This document shows, piece after piece, positions 60,501 to 64,000 of a stretch of DNA of 64,000 nt (position 1 is the stretch's first letter; each line of letters opens with the position of its first letter). A program made the translations under genes and the position numbers. The notes under the pieces were generated by a model, which saw only the letters and a program-made list of their open reading frames with translations, searched no databases and was not told the origin of the DNA. This DNA is from Mytilisepta virgata (Eukaryota; Mollusca; Bivalvia; Mytilida; Mytilidae). The DNA lies in the NCBI GenBank assembly GCA_028015205.1, contig CM051521.1:100478513-100542512 (forward strand), read 5' to 3'.

Positions 60501-62740
60501 AGTTACTGGATTGCTTCCTTGTACTTTTCTTTCTTAAAAAATACCCTCTTATTTTGTAAACAATAACAGCAAATTAATTGTAATTATTATGTACATAGAG
60601 TACATTATGAACATCTGACAAATATTTATGTAATTATGTTTGAAGCACCTGTTTATAGTACATACACTTGATGAAATTCAGTCAATTGATAAGACTTCCA
60701 AAATAATGAATTATAAATAATGCTTTCATACAAATTATTTTCAGCAGAATTGTCATTGGTGGACAAGACGGTTGTGCCATGTCCACACAAACAAATTGAG
60801 CTAAGCATCCATTTCTGCAAACTTTGTTACAGAAGAAAGAGATTAATTCTAGGTTTACGCATGATAATCTTCATTTACTTAGAAATCAAATATTACAATC
60901 AACTACACGTCATGACCAATTATTCTATCAAAATATGAAAGCCAAGTCAAGTTGCATTAAAAAGGTGTGATTTAAATATTCAGTATCATGAAAAACTGAA
61001 AGTCCCATCACTCAGAAAGGTTTTCAAATCAAAATGGCAAGATACAGTAATAATCATCAACTACCAATCGTAACCATCATCCTACCAAATATTTACAACA
61101 TGTGAATGACGACCTTAGACAAGTTACATTCACATAACGGAGAAAGGATGGACAGACAAACTCAAAAAATATATGCCCATATTTTGTGGCAAGGAAAAAA
61201 ATCTTGCTTCATAATGAAATGTGATTTTTTAATGTAATGTCCCTCATTGTTAACTCATTATATCCTAGGACACAATTTTAGAAAGACAAACATTATATGG
61301 CCATAGTTTCATTCCAAAGAAATTACTACACAGACATGGGTCAACAAGATCTTTTTAGCTTTTGGCAGATCGTCAAAGGCCTTTACAGTAATTTTCAAGA
61401 TAAAACCACTTGCCACTTCATGTTTGGTAATATTCCACCATTATTTGGCTCCAAATACATTAACCCTTTATAATTCTTGTTCTTATTAGCTATGGTGTTT
61501 TCCTCTTTTCTCTAATTCTTGTTCAATTTTCACACATCTCAACCCAAATTGACGTGTGGATCACTTTGTTCTCAGTCACTGATTGGTCAATTACGCAATT
61601 ATGTAATTGCTGAAACTACTTTTTCTATTTTTGTAACTCTTTGGAATTTTCGATGCTCATCTTAGCAATGTTAATAAAATGTAAATAAATCGTGATCACG
61701 TCGACTGCTTACTGAAATATTTAAAAATGTCAGATATCCTCGGAGAGCCGGTTCTGGGGCAAAAAGTACACCTGGCTGGACGTGGATGTGGTGTAATTAA
61801 GTCAACAAGTATATATGTGTCCAATGGGCACTACATGCCTCGCCAATGATGCAAGTATTTAGTAAATAGAATTACATTTGTATATTGTTGACTTTGAAGT
61901 CCATAACAATAGGGTAGATGAAATACTATCTCTCAGTACTTCATGAAAAACTAACTTCAACCTGAACCTAAACCTGGATTCTAATATTGAAATTCCATAA
62001 AGAAATTCAAAGTCAATGACCCATGACCTCAACCATCTGTTTCTCATCACAATGCCGCTGTTCATATCACAAGCTATCAAAGTACAAAGTTTCATGATGA
62101 TACCGAAACTCCTTCATGAAAAACTACCATAAAATGAACCTTAACCTGGATTCTAATACTGAATTCCAAAAAGAAATTCAAAGTTGATGACCCATGACTT
62201 CAAGGTCACAGCATCCATTTTTCATCAAATTGCTGCTGTTTATATCACATGTTATCCATGTACAAGGTTTCAGGATGATACCATAACTCCTTCATGAAAA
62301 ACTACCTTAAACCTGAACCTTCCACTACGGAAAATCAGGGAAAACTGTCACTGAGGCCCGATACAGAATTGATTTAGCACCAAGTAGTGCTTTCATTATG
62401 AAATCCAACAAGATGGAGGCACATTTGGGGAAAGGGCACCTTTGAGGATCACTTGCAAATATTTTTTAGTGGTTCATTAGAGAAACAACCTCTAATATTC
62501 TTTTGCATTTATTACGATAATAAACCTCGAACTTTAAGATGTGAAAACAATCTTGATTTTAGAAATTATCGTAATAAACGGGGAACAATGTTAGAGACTA
62601 TATTTCTATACTCTGCAGTTGTGAAATACATTATGTAGTGACACTGAATAACATAAAACCTACCTTTCAAGAGCCTCATCATACTCATTAACAGCTTTCT
62701 TCACTGATTCATCATCATGGTTCTGTCTAGCCTCCTGTAC
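48448..62740 (-). CDS. IFT70: IFT70 (TTC30), intraflagellar transport complex B subunit; last six coding exons
   Basis: Six phase-consistent exons (62740-62664, 55773-55563, 55098-55027, 54413-54310, 50249-50041, 48572-48448) give 265 residues, the C-terminal 40% of a protein that is about 660 residues in vertebrates. Diagnostic segments: ALERYIPVLMQQAKIYWD, IFRKSVEFCNEHDVWKLNVA, FYEPIVKKNYDNILNVSAIV, IEKEEEQVAYDDPDKKIYHL, YNKKLGTDTWYYAKRC and AVIEQPLEAEPMHPGKNTVT. Family knowledge: IFT70 is a TPR superhelix that wraps IFT52 in the IFT-B core, moves along ciliary axonemes and is needed for tubulin polyglutamylation (fleer/DYF-1). The last residues (LKNLLLQLQ) are shorter than I recall for vertebrates. 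Vertebrate TTC30 genes are, to my knowledge, intronless, unlike this one. The 6.9-kb intron hosts a Tc1 element, a SINE and other repeats. Confidence 0.93.
50041..50249 (-). CDS. IFT70: IFT70 exon
   Basis: 209 nt, acceptor CTTTTTCAG, donor GTAAGT. Reads TLYCAKGNYEFGISRVIKSL, then GTDTWYYAKRCFLSLIENMA and IQECIGFLECCE. Confidence 0.92.
50765..52184 (-). repeat. AGCTCACCTG repeat family, copy 3 (about 1.4 kb)
   Basis: Inverted copy. The minus strand opens at TTTTTAGCTCACCTGTCTCA with the ATCACTTGGCGTCCGTCGTC block and closes at CCAGGTGAGGGATACAGGCT. It includes four roughly 160-bp units (about 50871, 51028, 51188, 51357) of the 'GGCCATCTTGGTT.ACAGTCC' type. In an IFT70 intron, same strand as the gene. 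Confidence 0.7.
52185..54309. other. IFT70 intron sequence, nothing recognised
   Basis: AT-rich intron with no repeat pair or extra exon visible; the flanking exons already join without a gap in the protein. Confidence 0.4.
54310..54413 (-). CDS. IFT70: IFT70 exon
   Basis: 104 nt, acceptor TCTATAG, donor GTAAGT. Reads AEDLMRKIEKEEEQVAYDDP and then KKIYHLCIVNLVIG across the junction. Confidence 0.9.
55027..55098 (-). CDS. IFT70: IFT70 exon
   Basis: 72 nt, phase 0 at both ends, acceptor CTTTCAG, donor GTATGT. Reads ILNVSAIVLANLCVSYIMTS plus QNEE. Confidence 0.9.
55563..55773 (-). CDS. IFT70: IFT70 exon with TPR repeats
   Basis: 211 nt, acceptor TTGAAG, donor GTAAGT. Encodes YIPVLMQQAKIYWDMENYPH, KIFRKSVEFCNEHDVWKL and HVLFMQENKYKEAAGFYEPI: two tetratricopeptide-like helix pairs. 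Confidence 0.92.
56465..57358 (+). repeat. Second member of the 'CTTTCAGGAAATTTACC' repeat with 3' hairpin
   Basis: Three units of about 124-130 bp ('ATGCATGGTTGCTAGATACA' at 56548 and 56676, 'GAGTCTTTCAGGAAATTTAC') followed by single-copy sequence. It ends 'CGGCGAACAGCAAAACAATATCCCTGCCACTTCGCTAGCGCAGGGATAATAA' in two blocks matching the 3' end of 27440-28570. The hairpin just before the end and the internal tandem units resemble non-autonomous rolling-circle (Helitron/Helentron-like) elements, but termini are not proven. Confidence 0.6.
57863..57882 (+). repeat. Twenty-G homopolymer
   Basis: Uninterrupted G run inside the large IFT70 intron; length may be approximate because long homopolymers sequence poorly. 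Shorter G runs occur at 27175-27188 and 28233-28243. Confidence 0.85.
58479..60007 (-). mobile_element. Tc1-type DNA transposon, 1,529 bp
   Basis: Perfect 30-bp inverted ends: ATATACTCTCTCAAAAAAGA at 58479 and its reverse complement ending at 60007, with TA-rich edges consistent with TA target duplication. A single transposase frame occupies the centre. Sits in the IFT70 intron between exons 62664-62740 and 55563-55773, transposase on the gene's strand. Perfect ends and an open frame imply recent insertion. Confidence 0.92.
58668..59675 (-). CDS. Tc1-like transposase, 335 aa, open but with second catalytic Asp changed to Asn
   Basis: N-terminal paired helix-turn-helix region (about residues 10-110, with GESQNAVAVTYNVHCSTISR and the basic GRPR hook near 56-59) binds the inverted ends; the C-terminal DDE domain cuts and joins DNA. 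Catalytic positions: D149 in WFSDESRF; position 237 in FQHNNARPHTA, where the family has D (QHDNARPH) but here N; and E272 in SPDLNPIEHLWDE. Spacing of 34 residues from 237 to 272 fits the DD34E class. The Asn codon AAC is at 58967-58965, one transition from GAC. Length is normal and there are no stops, so the protein could be made and still bind ends, but cleavage should fail. Confidence 0.95.
   Translation of the reverse strand: MPRLDAATRNIAIGRLEAGESQNAVAVTYNVHCSTISRLWGRYLQLGTTTDRPRSGRPRVTTRAQDRYIRLFHLRNRTIAATETAVNVPGLRRISAQTVRNRLRSHGLRARRPYFGATLRRQHRRARVRWCTTVRAWNLQNWRRVWFSDESRFQLEKRDGHIRVYRRRNERFAQNCVVERDNFGGGSVMMWAAISYARNTQLIHIQGNLNAVRYRDEILRPHLLPVIDIRREIFQHNNARPHTARVTVDFLEQQNVNVIRWPSRSPDLNPIEHLWDEVDRRVRQRQPPPQNLQQLQQALQFEWQRIPRVRTQRLIQSMPRRVGAVLQANGGHTRY
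60008..60275 (-). mobile_element. tRNA-derived SINE with intact-looking pol III boxes
   Basis: Reading the minus strand from 60275: GGGGGGCTCAGTGGCCGAGT has an A box (GTGGCCGAGTGG, 60265-60254), and AAGTTCGAATCTC has a B box (AGTTCGAATCTC, 60196-60185). The roughly 58-bp spacing suggests a long-variable-arm (Leu/Ser-like) tRNA head. The body contains GGTTCTCTCCGGGTACTCTG and GCTTCCTCCACAAATAAA, and the tail is (AAAC)n. The tail abuts the Tc1 right end directly. Confidence 0.75.
61727..61849 (+). other. Short coding-like ORF (40 codons), possible orphan exon
   Basis: MSDILGEPVLGQKVHLAGRG followed by CGVIKSTSIYVSNGHYMPRQ and a stop. It is GC-richer than its AT-rich surroundings. A GT donor-like site (AACAA/GTATAT) lies inside. 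GQKVHLAGRG faintly recalls a CAP-Gly start, but this is not a reliable match. No partner exon found on the plus strand to 64000. It is antisense within an IFT70 intron. Confidence 0.2.
61935..62320. repeat. Two-plus copies of a roughly 175-bp tandem repeat
   Basis: CTTCATGAAAAACTA recurs at about 61940, 62111 and 62290, with shared blocks AACCTGGATTCTAATA, AAGAAATTCAAAGT.GATGAC and CCCATGAC between. Diverged; intronic; non-coding. Confidence 0.75.
62664..62740 (-). CDS. IFT70: IFT70 exon (most 5' in window)
   Basis: 77 nt between TATAACAG and GTAGGT, reading VQEARQNHDDESVKKAVNEY and DEALE, then R across the junction. Upstream exons are not in 62741-64000. Confidence 0.85.
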
Positions 62741-63044
62741 CTGTTATATAAACTAAGTCTGCTACAGATTATCATAAAATTATATAATTAATACACATTA
62801 CTTTGTAATGAGTTTCAACATACGGAGATCAGAGGATAGGTCAACAATGACACAGGTATCATAAACGGCCAGGACATAGAAAATTAACTCAGACAAGTCT
62901 ATAAAATGTCATTAGTACAGAATTCAGTAAAGAGGTTTTGTCACCAAAGAAAGGGTGGATAGAATTCATGCATTGAAAACTGAAAGGATGCTGTTATGAA
63001 TACAATACAATGTCTGTATTCATAAATTAAAAACTTTGAACATA

Positions 63045-63640
63045 AAACAAGAGGCTCAAGAGATAGCTCACCTGGCAGTCCCACAATCGGTGTCAGACAA
63101 GAAAATGTTTGAAATTTGGCATATCAGAAATAAAAATTCACCATGGTGGCCATATTAGTTGTCCGACCAGAACAAAATATGCAAACTTTAAAAACGTTCT
63201 TCCACAGATGCTTCAAACCAAGTTACAGTTTATTTGTCTTTGCGGTTTCAGATAAGAAAATTTTTGAAATTTTGACTTATCAGAAATTAGAATTCATCAT
63301 GGCGGCCATATTAGCTGTCAGACTGGGATGAAATATGCAAACCTTCCATAAACGCTTAATAACATGTTTCAGTTCATTAGATATGTTGTTTTAGAGGAGA
63401 TTTTCAAAATTTGTCCGATCAGAAATAAGAATTCATCATAGTGGTCCTATAAGTTATCCAAACTTATAAAGGTCCTTCCATAGATGCTCCATACCAAGTT
63501 TCAGTTCATTTGGCTTAGGGGTTTCAGGGGAGAAGATCAAAATGTAAAAGTCTACAGACGGACGGATAACAGACAGACAATGGATGCCAAGTGATGACAA
63601 AAGCTCATATGGCCCTTAGGGCCAGGTGAGCTAAAAAGGA
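63045..63640 (-). repeat. AGCTCACCTG repeat family, copy 4 (short)
   Basis: On the minus strand it opens TTTTTAGCTCACCTGGCCCT with the hairpin GGCCCTAAGGGCC and ATCACTTGGCATCCATTGTC, and closes at AGCTATCTCTTGAGCCTCTTG. Internal 'GGCCATATTAG.TGTC' units repeat about 165 bp apart (63140, 63302). It lies 5' of the leftmost IFT70 exons seen, in an upstream intron, same strand. Confidence 0.7.
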
Positions 63641-64000
63641 AAAATAATTAAAGATGTATTAAATTTTAAAGTCATTTCTCTTATCTTATAGGTATTTTAT
63701 ATATAATTCCAGTGAAAAACATATGAGTTGAAGTATCATCACTATCTTACTCTGTCCATTCAGTTATTAAAGAAAAGGAACCAATCCTATATATTACACT
63801 TTATTGATTCAGAAATTAATTAAATTTTAGGAATTAAATAATTCAAGTGACAAGAATACAATCTACACCTATCTTCTCTTTATAACAAAGAGTTGGAAAC
63901 AACAGCCTAAAACTCAAAAACAGTTTACAAAGTATATGTAAAATGTATAAGTAATAATAGGTAACAAGAGTGGGCACACTACATGTCACGCCTGAGTATC

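Overview
This is AT-rich eukaryotic DNA made mostly of introns, intergenic sequence and repeats. The best fit is a lophotrochozoan, probably a bivalve mollusc. That placement rests on multi-exon animal genes, Penelope-like retroelements, a Tc1-type transposon, a tRNA-derived SINE and dispersed repeat families of a kind I associate with bivalve genomes. It is an inference; no similarity search was run.

Three host genes can be assembled from splice sites and reading phase. (1) About 0.9-10.7 kb, minus strand: the 5' part of a secreted M12B (ADAM/ADAMTS-like) zinc metalloprotease. It has seven coding exons, including a 28-nt microexon, and runs off the left edge before its zinc-binding exon. (2) About 33.8-44.0 kb, plus strand: a complete 64-residue heterotrimeric G-protein gamma subunit in two exons separated by a 10-kb intron. 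(3) About 48.4-62.7 kb, minus strand: the last six coding exons of IFT70 (TTC30), an intraflagellar transport complex B protein. Its 5' exons lie beyond the right edge. Genes 2 and 3 converge. Genes 1 and 2 diverge across about 23 kb of transposon-rich DNA.

That 23-kb interval holds the most unusual structure. Two near-identical Penelope-like elements (reverse transcriptase plus GIY-YIG endonuclease) lie head to head, and the whole block is bounded by an identical 16-bp direct repeat, so it looks like one insertion. It has since been invaded by a 1,129-bp element full of short motif repeats and by a 3.4-kb element with 13-bp inverted ends. In both Penelope copies the endonuclease frame is -1 to the reverse transcriptase frame. 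They join at an A-rich slippery heptamer followed 7 nt later by a predicted stem, which suggests ribosomal frameshifting. A hammerhead-like motif lies in both terminal regions.

The rest is a dense set of non-autonomous elements: a TAA-flanked MITE containing a G-quadruplex tract, two 139-140-bp foldbacks, pogo- and hAT-like MITEs, four copies of a family ending in AGCTCACCTG, SINE-like insertions and several tandem arrays. A Tc1-type transposon with an open 335-codon transposase sits in the large IFT70 intron, but its second catalytic aspartate is asparagine. The three host genes have no visible functional link.
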